Assembly (NCBI GenBank): GCA_038503065.1
Contig: JBCAMK010000004.1
Span: 757,001 to 821,000, forward strand
Direction of reading: 5' to 3'
Origin: Paragyromitra xinjiangensis
Taxonomy: Eukaryota; Ascomycota; Pezizomycetes; Pezizales; Discinaceae
Length of the DNA stretch: 64,000 nt
This document shows, piece after piece, positions 1-12,700 of this stretch. How positions within the stretch are numbered: the stretch's first letter is position 1; each line of letters opens with the position of its first letter. Both the position numbers and the translations under genes were made by a program. Under the pieces are notes generated by a model. It had not been told where the DNA came from, searched no databases, and saw only the letters and a program-made list of their open reading frames with translations.

Positions 1-1184
1 AAAACATCGAGTGAGCGTTCGTGAATTTACACAATCCGAGGAGCCACTTGCCAACGCGAGCTAGAAATCACAGCATCAGTGTAACACCGAACAAAACACA
101 GCAGGCTCCCCAAAGAATTGATGCTTTACTGATCCATCTCTCCGCTGTCGACCTTTTCCCCACTAGATCATACTTTTCTTGTTCCACTCCCTACCTTTTT
201 GTACTCACGACTTTGAGCAATCGTTTACTTATCGATGTCATTCCAGACTTGTAAATCGGGGACGATACATCTAGAACGGACGTCAACGGTAAAGCTCAAT
301 TGTAATCACCACCCAAAAGAAGACCAGCGAACGGAAGCTGTAGGTTCGATCCATGACGGAGCAAATCGGGTTTAACAGGGCAAAGGAGGAGCAGGTGACA
401 CAATGAGACAATAAAAAAGGGAGGTTGGCAGACGAACGATACTTTTGCTCTCAGTAGCACGTATGATCAATCCTTATCAAGAAGTTATGATTGAGTAAAA
501 GGCCGAGTAGTTGATCACAGAGTGAACGATGATAAGTGAGGCTAATTGGGAAATTAGGTTCTTGATAAAATCGACCGATATAGCTACCAGCAAATTGGTG
601 GGTGATGGAACAACTCCAGTGTTACCGCAGCGAGATTTACGTGCTAGGCAAGAATCATGAACTCGCACTCGCTGAATAATGCTGCAAGATTAGGTATTTG
701 CTATTTTCAGATGCTGCTACAAAATGCATGCTATTTCAACTCTACCTTATATATAGCACACACAGATAATATTGTTAGTCAAGCGAAACTTGAAATTCAG
801 ACCGTTACTCTAGTGTATTAGATATCAGGATTAACATACCAGACTCCCGCAACCTGTGCGGAGAGAGTAGTCTACTTCATTTGGTGTCGTATTTCTTTCC
901 ATTTCATTTTTCGACTAATTATAGATCACATCTTTGAGGTACATAAACTAATGCGATAGTCAATACATCTTGATTAATTAAGTTTACACGTACTACTCAT
1001 ATATAAATATTTCTACGGATAAAGAAAACTTTTCCCACACTCCCAAAGCACAATCAAAAACACAATCCAAACTCATAGAGATCCACCCCATACAATGTAA
1101 GAAACGAACGGATAATTATACGTACAAACCAAACTTCCATCTGACAGTCCCCTGTAAAACACAACCAAAGTAGTCGCACACCCC
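1..1184. other. Intergenic, no gene recognised
   Basis: Only short open frames occur here and none resembles a known family. The part nearest the F-box gene is AT-rich, with several TATATA-like stretches near 750 and 1000. It lies downstream of that minus-strand gene, so it probably holds its 3' UTR. A perfect 10-bp inverted repeat at about 475-484 and 559-568 is short enough to be chance. Confidence 0.5.
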
Positions 1185-2994
1185 TCAGAACAATAAATCT
1201 AACCCCAAATCAGATCTTCCTCTCGCCCTTTCTGTATGATCCTGTGCCACTATACTCTTATTCCATTTCCCACAGCACCCTGATGCCCATTTCCATTCAG
1301 ATTTGATTCTTGCCAGCAGAAAACCCGGCACATCAACAACCGCCTCCTCAGCTCCATCAAGGTCCGGGAGCAATGAATACGTCACTTTTGACATCCAGTC
1401 GCCCATAAAAGTCCCCAGATCAACTTCCCAATTCCTTTCGTCAGCATCAGTGACAATAATCTTTATGGAGGGTGATTTACGGGCTGCCTCTATCCGCTCT
1501 TGTGCATTTATCCTTGCCTCAGGTAGAGAGCGGCAATAACGCTGCTCTGGATAATAGTATTGATTTTGCTCTTGTCTCTGTTTTGTCGTGATCAGGCTAG
1601 CTTCGATCTTATCGAACGGGAGTAAAATTTTTTCATGCGGTCTACAGACGGATTGCAGAATGCCATGATGGTCGGAGGGCGCTCGCAATGTGCGTAGCGA
1701 GGGAAATTCATTCGCACGAATCGAACGAGCTAGTACCACGTTTGCTGGACCGGGAACAAGGACGTCCCAGTGAAGGAATTTGAGTGATTTAGACGATAGG
1801 AGAAATTTGCTTTTCCGGTTCCTAACTTCGAGAGGAAGTTGGGGGGAGCTGGTTTGGAGGAGAGTGAACTTTTCGAGGTTACTCAGGCTCAGCAAAATCT
1901 TCAAGACAACACGTAGGTACTGTATTCCCAAATTAAGTAATGCCAAACTTCGGAGACGACCGTGTGGGGCAAGTCTTTCCACAAACTCAGAAATCCCGGA
2001 ATCCGTGACGCCCGGGAGATCGTCTAATCGAATGCACTCCACATGCTCAGGAATCGCCATCAACGTGGTGTTATTGAACTCGTAATCGTGGAACCGCGAT
2101 ATCAAAAGCTTTTTCAACCTCGGCAATCGATGAAAGACACCTGAAAAGGTCAGACCACTCAGAGAACCGCTTCCCGACCCAGGGTTCCCCTGCAATACCA
2201 AAATTTCGAGACTGGACCATATCGCGTGTGCGTTGATGAATTCCTCTGATTGCTGCATTTGCATTTGCCCATTAGAAGCCATGATCCAGATATGCTCCTT
2301 CAAGGACCTGCGAGCAGTGAGAGCCAATTGTATGGTGTCATCACTTTCTGCCTTGTAGTGCTGGTAATAACCTATGAACCTCTCCAAGTTCGTACAACAC
2401 CCAACGACAGAAGCTGTAATTCCTCTAATATCCTTAGTTTCTCGTGCAGTCATTGTGCTTGGATCGTACTCCGGGAGTTTAAGCTCTCGAACGCGTGCTG
2501 CATAGTCTGGACGACTCAGCAAAGTTCGCCGCAAAAGTAACGCTCTGCATCCGTGTTTGATCTTCATCCGTTTCTTCATGTCGGCTGACTCTGCACCTGA
2601 AATCCATATTCGACCATACCTAAAGTCGCGTCCTGTTAAATTCTGCCCCCTCAAACGGCAAGTAACCCACAAAAATAACATACAAACGAGGAACTGCAGC
2701 AACATGCCACTCCTTACAGACTTTGGAGTAAGATGAAAGGTCTCTCAATAAACAGGTTGAACAAGTCGGAGCAACTGGGCTTTGGTGTAATCCCTCTAGT
2801 TGCAGAAGTATGCAATCGTGAACCTCCTGTGGTAAGACAGGCTTCACTACCTCTATCACCTTCACAATATGCACAACAGGTTTCGGGGGGGCATCATTTC
2901 GACGGAAGAGAGATGAAAGTCTGAAGTGAGTTCGATCCGTCGGAGAAGTCGGTTTCGCCGAAATTCTTGTTCGCATTTTCGGGTATTCCTTCAA
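1185..2994 (-). CDS. F-box domain protein of a Pezizomycotina-specific family
   Basis: Two exons on the minus strand (2994-2684 and 2619-1185) around a 64-bp intron with donor GTATGT and acceptor TTTAG. Together they encode 581 residues. Exon 1 holds an F-box-like segment (about residues 54-105) beginning LPQEVHDCILLQL and including a CSTC pair. The intron falls inside its last helix and splicing restores RLYGRIWISG. Exon 2 has LLLRRTLLSRP, VRELKLPEYD, TNLERFIGYY and SLKEHIWIMAS, a motif order I recognise from many ascomycete F-box proteins, followed by leucine-rich, LRR-like strands. Members of such families usually act as substrate receptors of SCF ubiquitin ligases by binding Skp1. The substrate is unknown. 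The first in-frame ATG before the F-box was taken as the start. The C-terminal 100 residues look family-specific. Confidence 0.85.
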
Positions 2995-5900
2995 TCAGGT
3001 GGAGGATGTTTCTCAGAATTGATTAACCGTGATCCTAGGAAATGGTCTGGTGAATTGAGATGCTCCCTTCACGGGGCTCGCTTCACCCTATTCCATGCAC
3101 CACCTCCTGTGTGCCATCGCCCTTTTCCAGAGCCCAAACACCATACCACCTTAATTTCGGTACCCTGGACGAAAAAGCAAATCCTGGAGCGGGTTGACAG
3201 GTCGGGCCATAGATTCCTATTGGCTAGAACGGAATAGTAAAATAATAGGCCTAGGATCACGCAACGACAATTCCAACACGTATTAGAGTTTTTTAAGCCA
3301 ACGGTCGCTTTCGTGAAAGAAAAAAAAAAAGAGAAAAAAAAGGGAAAAAAAAAGAAAATAATGACCGCCGATCAAAAATTCGTATGGGAACTGTGGGGCT
3401 TCCTCGATCGATACCCCCCTTTTCAACAAAAATTTCGGGAAAAAACCGGCATCGACAAAAGATTCTATCGTTTCTCGTGTTAAACTATTCACGCACGGTA
3501 AAATAGCCACCAATGTGACTCGACACCTCAACCCCAGGGACTGAAACTTCTAGAGCCATTCATAGGTGCAGCCAATAGGCTTCAGAATATTTGACACGGC
3601 CTGGTAGCGTTTCGTGATGGTCCTCCTAAATCTTTGATCACAAAGGGGGTTGAGCGTCTACCGAGGATCCAATTAGGAAAATGTGCCAAGGTTAGGGTGG
3701 AACTGAGATTTCTCCGAGCACAACAAGTTTGGTAGCGAGAAATCCTTGTTGATCGCTTGACACTGACCACTTCACGAACAATATTTTCAATCCGAGACCT
3801 ACTATTCGCCGTTTCGGAAACCCGAGCTACTCAACCTGAATCAACGCAACAGCTAGCCATATGTGTTCAATCCGATAAACCTCTCGCAACGGAACCTCCG
3901 CACAACTCGATTGGCCCAGGGCCATAATGGACGGGACGGCGGGACCACGGACAGTGGAGACGGGGCAACTGAGACTAGGCATTAGAAGAATGGCAACAAA
4001 GCTGGAAGATCATGTTGCGGATAAAATTTTCAACGGACGAGTAGATATTGGACCGAGAGCAGGTCCAAACATATATATCTGCCCAGTGGACCCACAATCC
4101 CATTCGAACCTACTGCTGACTGAGCCTAAGAGAGAAGACACCCAGCATACACTAATTAGCAAGATTAGGATTTCAAGGCTGGGGCCACAGGGGAGGGGAA
4201 AGATACAGATAGGAAGATTAGGAGATAAATTTCCCAGTCTAAACAATGTCGGTAGCAAAACAATCCGTGTCTCATAAATGGAATATACATTTCCAAGGGC
4301 TTGATAAAGACCATCTCGAAGAACCAAAACACACTAGCTCTAGATAAAACGTGCCCTATTATTATTACTTTCCCTCAAAGATTGTGCATCAGATGTGAAT
4401 ACCCTGCCTTTTCTGCCTAGGAAGATGCTGATGAGTTAAAGATTACAGCGCAGCATCCACCTTGCGTTATCCAACCGAAATGCACGGTGTCCCTGAGGTC
4501 TAATGCCACCATTCAGATAATCCTGGAAAAGTAAGATACAGCAGGTGTCAAGACTATTTCTAGCTGCAAATGCCACAGGTCAGCTGCGTTTTCCCGGATC
4601 GCGGATCAAAAACGTGTAGCTTACAACCATTGACCTCTGGGGAACATCTGCATGGCACGGCAGTTATTTCAGGCATCTCAACCCGGCAGAAATGAACCTG
4701 ACACTCGCTTGTTTACCCGAAGTTGATTCATGCCCTCTAATTCGTAAATCTTGCAGTATAGATGTCTCTCGGCCACCGGTGGAGCAAACCCCCCGATAGG
4801 TCTGTGAGAATTACTCCGCAACGGCATATCCACAAAATTCCACGTTCAAAGAGTAACAAACCAAAACCCAGAAATAATGAATGGAATTAGCGCTGACCAT
4901 AGCCTTGTATCTCAGACATGCGGCACATGAACGCTCGGATATTTTTTTTGCATTATTTCCGTATTGGAGGTTATAAAGCTTGAGTCCAGTAAGGTGTGAA
5001 TACCGGGATGAACTCGTAGACTGTGCACGTGTCTAGATACTCTATATAGCTTGAGCGATTTATTCCCCGAAGAAAAACTATAGGTTGTTGTCATCATTAT
5101 TTCCATCATTTCCGCGGAGGAACTGGACCATCTGGCAATGAAAAAGGAAACGTCCGTGGCTACCATTTAGCTTCTGAGATATGAACTCGGTATGATGATG
5201 GAAAGGATAGTCAGAGTTCTAGATGGTAATTCATCAGGACTACGCAAGTGAAACTTGAGATCGACCCAACAGTGAACACAGATTGAACAAACCCTTTCTC
5301 CTGGCCGAGGAGGATACCCAACATAAAAACCGCAGATTCAATAAACTCATAGAACGTGTCCTAGCCAAGGCTGACCTATAGCCCCGCCTAATGGGATGGG
5401 CGGGTAAACAAAAGAAAAGCATAGCCTCATAGTCTATCACTCGGTATTCCAAGGCCATCATTTCTCGAAGGATGGCTTTTGGTTAGGGTAATCCCTGTCT
5501 ACCTTGTGGTTTGTGGGATACATGTAAGTGACACCGCAAAGAGAATCGCTTCTCATTCGTGACACATCCTTAAAAAGTAAAACCAGAATACTTATTGGAG
5601 ATCGAAATATTTTCCGTTACTTATCCTTACGTCATCGCACACGAAGTACCTGTACGTACCTACTTGGAGTAAGAACAAACCCTCGCTTGGCAACCATCGA
5701 AACCGCCTGACCGTAACACAAGTAGAAGCAACGATTTCCCAGCCCAAGTACGTTTTGTGCATAAACGCTACACCCCAATAGGCGGTAAGCAAGGTATAGT
5801 AGACAGGGAAAGAGTTATGCATCAAGTAATATGGTAATATCGATCGAAAAGATATCCACCATAATATAGTCTCAAGCCTTGGGCGCATCTTGGCTTAGAT

Positions 5901-6236
5901 GAAAGAAGTAAGAACTACGCATCATGAAAGATCACCCAGTTCCTTTCAAATCCCCCCACATGAGTTTCTTCAGATCTAGACCGTCCTCCATCGGAGCTCT
6001 CGTGCTTTAGTAGACCATAAGCCACGCCTCTCGGCGTTCCCTCTCTCTAACTCGTTCCACGGTTACATTTTCTATCTCTAGTCACCCATCCTTGGTCTTC
6101 GATATGTATCGAAATCCCTAAATACCATTCTCAAAGCCTCCAGGGATCCCATCTACCAATAACCGCTAAGAGTGATGATTTCTGCTCACGGGTTAAGCCC
6201 ATGTGATTCGTCCCTAGGTACTTGTGGACCAGGATA

Positions 6237-6329
6237 AGAACCTGAAAACATGTGGTGTAGCTTTGTATGCTACAGAGTGGTGCACGGATATTTTGCCATG
6301 CAAATTCACCACCCATGTTTTCAGGTTCA
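6237..6329. mobile_element. MITE-like foldback element, 93 bp, flanked by TA
   Basis: The left arm (6238-6257) and right arm (6307-6328) are inverted copies sharing GAACCTGAAAACATG perfectly, then TGGTG against GGTGGTG. The arms are bordered on both sides by TA (6235-6236 and 6330-6331), the target duplication expected of Tc1/mariner-type elements. The loop holds a second small hairpin, GTAGC...GCTAC. There is no coding capacity. Transposon origin is an inference from structure, because only one copy is visible. Confidence 0.5.
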
Positions 6330-8410
6330 TACCCTAGTGCACGAGTACTCCCCTCTAGCGCGGCTCCTCGGACCACAGTGGCAAGCTCGTGTAGACAACA
6401 TATGACAACGATTTTGCATTCCCTCGGCAACAAACTTTCGCCACGTCAGAGCTCAGCATTGAGATCTGCGAGGAGGACCATTTAAGATCACATCGAATAT
6501 AGCAAACGCACCAACCAGCGACTTGATGCACTTTGAGCTCGTGACTGGTTTTTCAGACTTGCACTTTGGGAGAAAGTGGCGGTAGCGGAGACGCTATGGA
6601 GAATGGGTGTGGGTGGAAGTGGGCTGCTTTGGGATGATGTGGAGGTTGCTCTCCTGTGTTTCGTTCGCTCCGAGGCGAGAGTTTTGTGGCTTGTTTATTT
6701 CCAAGAATCGTAGTTTTGCTTGTTGCTCATAGTAGGTGGAAGCAGTATGACTGTCCGTTTTAAGATATGGTGGTACACCAAGACGTACGGATAGGCGTTG
6801 TAATGGTGGTGAGGAGAGTAGAAACCCCAGAGCCAAGATTTAGAGGATGACGTGGAAATGAAAAAAGGAATATCCTATAGAAGGAGTTCCTTTCTTTTCA
6901 AGTCCAAATTAGGAAATACGATGCTGAGAGATATCTCCGGGGAAAAGAAGTCATCGAAAGGTTGACCTTTATTTAGGTTTTCGTATTAGTGTTTAGAGGT
7001 ACGCTCCTAAGGTCCATCTTAATCAAAGCAACATACTAGCGTTTTGTCTCAAGCTCAGACGAATGTTCTAAGTGACTAATAAGAGTCGTAATGTAAACTA
7101 TGGTTCTGTGGGGAGTGTACGAAATTTCTCTCTTGCGAGGATTGTACCACGGGTGTCTTTTAATATAGTCCTTGGCTGTGATTAAATATAGCAAGGATCC
7201 AGAAGATCGACGGGTAAAAAAAGGATCCGCATAAACACCTTAATGGGTCAAACTCTATAGAAATATAGTGAATTCCCAAGCCATAGCGGACAAGGCCGGT
7301 AGCAAAACAGATGTCAAAATCGGGGAACATCCCTTTGTGTGCTCGGCGATACGATATACCCCACTAATACAATTGTAAATGGAACGTGGCGACAACGGTT
7401 TCCTGCCCTTAGCACGACCTCTTGGTTCCTTTTTGTCGATGGTGGTGCTTGAGCCTGAAGAATGGATTCGGTCTCGGAGGACGAAGATGGGAAGAATTTC
7501 GGATTAACGCTAGCAATGATCGGTGAGTCTACCGGTTCCTAGCCGAAGTCGCGCGTCAACCGCAAAGAAAGATGGTTGGTGCTAATAACGACAACGGCGA
7601 TGTTTTTCCCTCGTAATCTCCTTATGACAAGCGGATTATCCATGATGGACGGCGATTATAGTCAAAAGATAAACTAAAAAAAAATAAAAAAAAGAGATGC
7701 TGCGTCTTTATGAAACATCTTGAGGATAAGACACCCTTGAGACTCCGGGGTTGCGTGGGGGGAATTTAGGTTACCTCGAATCTGTAGGGCTGTAGACGTC
7801 TATCTCCGAGGAGTTTGATACCAGGTATGCAACGAATTCGAACAGGTACCATTTCGGCATGGACAAGTAGGTGAAACCAAATTGATATCTCCGGCGGTTG
7901 AAGATTCGGGCTGAAAAAGGAAGTTGCATCATAGGTGAGACTGATTCTCAGGACTCGGCCCAGTAACCAATTGGGTGTAAATACCTAATACTTTTTTTTC
8001 CTTCTCTTCCTTGACTTTTTTTGCTTCTTTCTGGAGCTTAATGGGATGAACGGAGTTACGTTGTACGTTCGTGGATGCCCTGGCTTATCAGATCTGGCTT
8101 ACTTCAAGCGATATCGGATCGTAGAGCCCAGCCTAGCACCACATAAAGTTACCCCCACGAACTCCCCCACCCAGAGCCTCCACGTGATGCAGGTGCCAGG
8201 AACACTGAATATCAAGCAGCCCTCACTAAGTTATGCCCCTGCATTTTGGTCTCAAAAAGAGCGACAAATAGTATCGCATGGTTTTCAAATCTCATCGCTT
8301 CTTATAAACTAAGCAAGGCCAGACTCTAAAGGGATAGATTACCCATCGCTACTCAGATAATTACCTAGTCCCTCTCCTAGATCTTTTTTTCTTCTTCCAA
8401 ATAACAAAAT

Positions 8411-8446
8411 CACTCAGTTACGTGGCTCTGAGGCACTAACTGAGTG
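8411..8446. repeat. Near-perfect 36-nt palindrome
   Basis: CACTCAGTTA (8411-8420) and TAACTGAGTG (8437-8446) are perfect 10-bp arms. The interior also pairs (GTG with CAC, CTC with GAG) apart from one bulge and one mismatch, so nearly the whole 36 nt can fold. Function is unknown. It could be the relic of a foldback element or a cruciform-prone site. Confidence 0.6.
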
Positions 8447-10630
8447 GTAATCAGGAGATGAACAGCAGCATTCGACAGAGGAGAGAATGACCTCATCCAT
8501 ATATATTCGGTTGTTTTTAATTAGGTACTCATCCACCTTTAGGGCACTAGCTAACGTTTCCAGGAACTGGGTTCGATGTTGTTCCCGAGATGCCCGGCAG
8601 TTGCCTAGCAGCACGGGGAAACTACCGTTCGTTTGGCCATCGACAGCGGTAGGAAGCGCTTGTTCCGCCCGCTTTTCTCTTTAGAGTAGTAAATATGCAC
8701 AAACTCTCTGCCTAACCTCGTGAGAACCCAGAATAAACCACTGTGACAGCATCTTCACCGCTGATCGTGATACACAGGAGTCTCCATCAATTAACCGGAA
8801 GATCCGGGGCCTGGCATGGAAGCGTTTAGCCGGGGAAGCAACTAAAATGTAAGCATGTTGGCCGCAGATTGGCTCGTGTGACGCCGTGTGTACCTGCTTT
8901 GACTATTCTCTGAATGTTAATTGGTAGCGAGGCGGCTCTCTCTCCGATACCTTTTTTAACACACTCTCCCAAGGAGCTGGGGCGGGAAAACGAACCCAAG
9001 GGATCGGTTTGGCCTTTCGAATCAAAATCACTTTGGGCCATCGGATGAGACAGTCATTCGGTGCCCGAAACCCCAACCACAATGTAAGCCACAACCCACA
9101 AGTAGCGCCGTTTGGGACCGTCTAGGCGAATGAGTGCTCTCCTGAAGCGAAGCTGACGGGAACGATCCCGTGTTCACGATCATTACCATCGATATTTCTC
9201 TATCCTCCCCCAACCAAATAACACTAGAGACTGCCAAACGTGTATATACTAGACAAATCTACATAAAAAAAGAAACAAAAAAACGGCTTCATCTCCGGTT
9301 TCAATTTCCAGCTCCCTGGGTGCCTGGGAGTTCAATCATTGGCCCCACATAATAGTAAATATTTTCACGAGAGTTCTAGGTAGATCTCGAGTAAGACAAT
9401 GGCCAGACTGGTGTTCGCCTATTGAGCGCCACCACCGTCGTCACGTCAAACCTCTAAAGCCTTGGCACACTCTATAGACCTCGCACGTGTGCGAAGGCCA
9501 GGGCTTATCAGCCCTTTTGGTGAGGTAATAGAAATCAGATAGAAATCACCACCATGGGCATAGCATGACAACAACACTCTTTTAGCGATTGACCATTATC
9601 AGACCCTGAAATTATGTTCAAGGACTTCGGCGAGACCCTCCTCGTGAGGCGATTGTATCAGAACTCCGTGGTAATGTTCGAGTGGGCAAGTTTCGGTACC
9701 GGCACAGATAAATTAGTAGGTGCTCGCTTTTGGTGGGACTGGTGCTGTTTTACTCACGACAAAATAGGTATGATCTCGAACGTGCAGGGCCACCAAAAAG
9801 AAAAAAGGGCGGAAAGCCAATTCCCTTCCGTCTTCCTGTTTCTGGAAGTACAGCCTAGGAAATTATTGGGGTTTCATGGCTAGGGGGAAGTCTTGTCGCC
9901 CAATGCGGTTGTTTCCTTTGCAACACACGAGCTGCAGCAGATTCAGTGAGCGTGTTTGCAGGGCTTTACCCACAGCAAGGTTATGTTAGGTTCATGATCC
10001 TCCCTTCCGTGCTGTTGGGTCTGTCACCGCCACAGATTGGTAGGTCGATTTGATGCGCCATGCCCAACACTACGAAACGATGATTGGCCTGCTTCTCATC
10101 ATTTTTTTTGACGTTTTTCCAGCCCCCTTCTCACAGCCTGCCAGAATGCTTCAGCAACAGCACTGCTGCCGGGGGTCTAGAAGATTCAGGGAGAAAAGTG
10201 GAGAAAGTGATGAAGAGAAAAAGCAGTTTATCAGGATATCGATTGCGCGATTCCTCATCGTTTAATCCCTGTGAAAATTTTTCATTGGGACATCGGAGAA
10301 CCCCAGGATATGGAATAGGGAGGCACCTATGGAAGAAGCAAAGAAACCACCGTTGTTGCTCAAAAGTATGTTCGGCATACCGTACCAATGTCAGTCAACT
10401 CACACCATTTTCATCCCCGAACCAACTTAAAGCGGATCCCGTTCCGTGGCAGATCTGGGTTCGAAAGTGATCTAGTCGAAGCCCCGACAACCTCGCCTGA
10501 GGGACAAGAGGAGGGTGACACAAAACGGACCTCCTGTCTCGCCTCGGTTGGTAGAGCAGAGATCATTTGCTGGATAACTTTACCAGATACAGGCTTTCCA
10601 TCGTGCGTTGACGGAGTTGGCCGCTACATG

Positions 10631-10662
10631 CTTGGGAGCATTCTTGGGAGCATTCTTGGGAG
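10631..10662. repeat. 12-bp tandem repeat, about 2.7 copies
   Basis: The unit CTTGGGAGCATT is repeated exactly at 10631 and 10643, followed by a partial third unit CTTGGGAG. It is intergenic and short, and most likely arose by replication slippage. Confidence 0.7.
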
Positions 10663-12700
10663 AGTCAAAGGGGTCTCAAATTCAACCAACCGAAAGAGGC
10701 GTTGGATATTCTCTCTGGGGGGGGGGAGGCTGCAAGTGGGTTGGTGGAAGTTTCCGTTCCCCGCATTTTGCTTTTGGGGTTAGGATGAGAACGCTTCATG
10801 CGAGGCTACGGATGTTGGGAGGCGCATCTGTCATCTGTGGGTCTCGTGAGCGGTATGATACGTTCGTGTGCTCCGTAAAGATCTCTTCACACACTGCATC
10901 AGTGCTGAGAACCAGTACTCTGCTCCTCTACTACCTATACAGCACAGCATGCTAACGGGGGCCATTCGGGCTGGCTGGCCGGTCGAGAGTGATGGTTAGA
11001 CAGTAGGGGCTTTATCCGAATGTTTCCTTCATGGAAACAGCACATATAGGTGCAGGCAGCGAGACTGACTGACTGCCTGCCTACGACCGGTAAATATATA
11101 CTGCTGCTACTACTGCTGCGACGACAGATCGACGTGAAAAGCCGCAGCGTAACTGGCACAAACATGTTTGCCGTACGTATACCGTAGCACAATTCGGTTG
11201 GAAGGGAGATCAATTTCCATGACAGAGAGAACCGGCACGTGCTGGTAGCCTGACGATGGACGATGATGATGAGAGAGAAAGCATTACCTATTCATACTTC
11301 TATTTTTGCTAGCATTTGGGAAACCCCGTTCCAATTATTCATTTCAGTCCTCCGCATATCCAAATTTCTTCTTCCCTTCCCGCAAGTCACCACTAAATTA
11401 AAAAAACGTGGTAACATGTCCAGGCATTCGGGATCTAACGATGTATGAAGGAGGAAGGAGGAAAGAGAAAAAAAAAGAGCTAGCAAGACAGTTAGGATAG
11501 ATCAAGTTCCGCGATGAGATGGAAAGGAAAGAACGGCCAAGAGAAAAGAAAAAAAAAAAGAGCCTTTCGAGAAACCAGAAACGACAGTCTGGCATGGCAT
11601 CGGGACGGTAGCAAAAAGCATGAACGACAAAATATAAGAGCGGATGGAGCGCTTCTCCTACCCCGCCTTTTACGAAATGAAAACCTATTTTCCGGGTCCG
11701 TAAAGCACCTGGGTCTGCAACCTTCTAGCATCCGAGAAATTTTTCAGGGCCACAGGAGTGCAAAGGCGCGTGCCACTCCTTTTAGTAAGTGGTATGTTTC
11801 TTTTTTCTGTTCCGTTGTCAATTTCGCTGATGACCGCCGCAGCGGACATGCCCTTCATCGACGTCGTACCGTGTGAACGAAGAGCGAAAAAGGGCACCAT
11901 CTATTGATTGCCTACAAGGGTGTAATCGTCGTCTTGGACGACACTGCTAGTACTATCCAGAACAACCAGTGTTCAGATCTGGTATGCAGCACTTTATCCC
12001 AAACCATCTTGAGCGACAGCCAGACAGGGCCAGGAGTTACTTCTTTTTCCGGGGGCGGATGCAGCCACTGGGAGTGTGCATCCTTGGGCCGCCTTAGATG
12101 ACCGCGGCGACTTTAATGTTACTTTCTTTGACCCTGGCTATGGCATGGCAGTAAGGCTTTGAAAAGTGTGCATGTACATATGTAATTTGCTAGAGGTTAA
12201 TACTATATCCAGCTAGGCTGAGCTGTTACAGTAGTCATAAGCAAGCAGGCTGGGGGTGGAGGAGGAGAGGTGGAGGAGGAGGAGAAGGGACCTGTCGTAT
12301 GTCGTCAATGTCATACGCACGACTGCGAGATTCATCAAGAAAGAAAGTTTTTTTTTCCGCGGTGCCTTTTTTTTCTTCGTCATCTGGGATTGTCCCAATA
12401 GGTTCGAACGCGTAGCAAGCGTGGTTAAGGAGAGACTGCGAAAAGTACGGCTCTTGGACCGCCTTTTCATCTTCAAATGCAAGAGTCGTTCCGTAGACAA
12501 GGTATCTGTATCTGTACATGAGAGACATGGGTACGATGGGCAAAGCTTAGTGTAACTAGAGGTATATGAACATCCCAAGTCTGGGGAGGTCTCATCTACC
12601 TCGCCCCCCCACCACTCAAAAAGCGTGAATAGCATAATGGCGACTCGTGTTGTATGTACCCCAGTACGCCAGGGACGAAGCCCTGTATTTTGAGTTAGCT

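Larger units (their letters stand above)
2995..12700. other. 9.7-kb stretch with no recognisable gene
   Basis: Both strands carry only short open frames (none above about 130 codons), without domain-like sequence or convincing splice-linked exons. The first few hundred bases are the promoter side of the F-box gene. The last 2-3 kb are upstream of the transcription factor at 13.9 kb. Visible structure is limited to palindromes and small repeats, listed separately, plus purine-rich tracts near 3320-3360 and 11450-11560. Regulatory DNA, non-coding RNA or decayed transposons are all possible. Nothing in the sequence decides between them. Confidence 0.5.

Noticed and set aside
474..568. 10-bp inverted repeat TTATCAAGAA
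   Set aside because: Short arms, no extension and no target duplication. Compatible with chance in AT-rich DNA.
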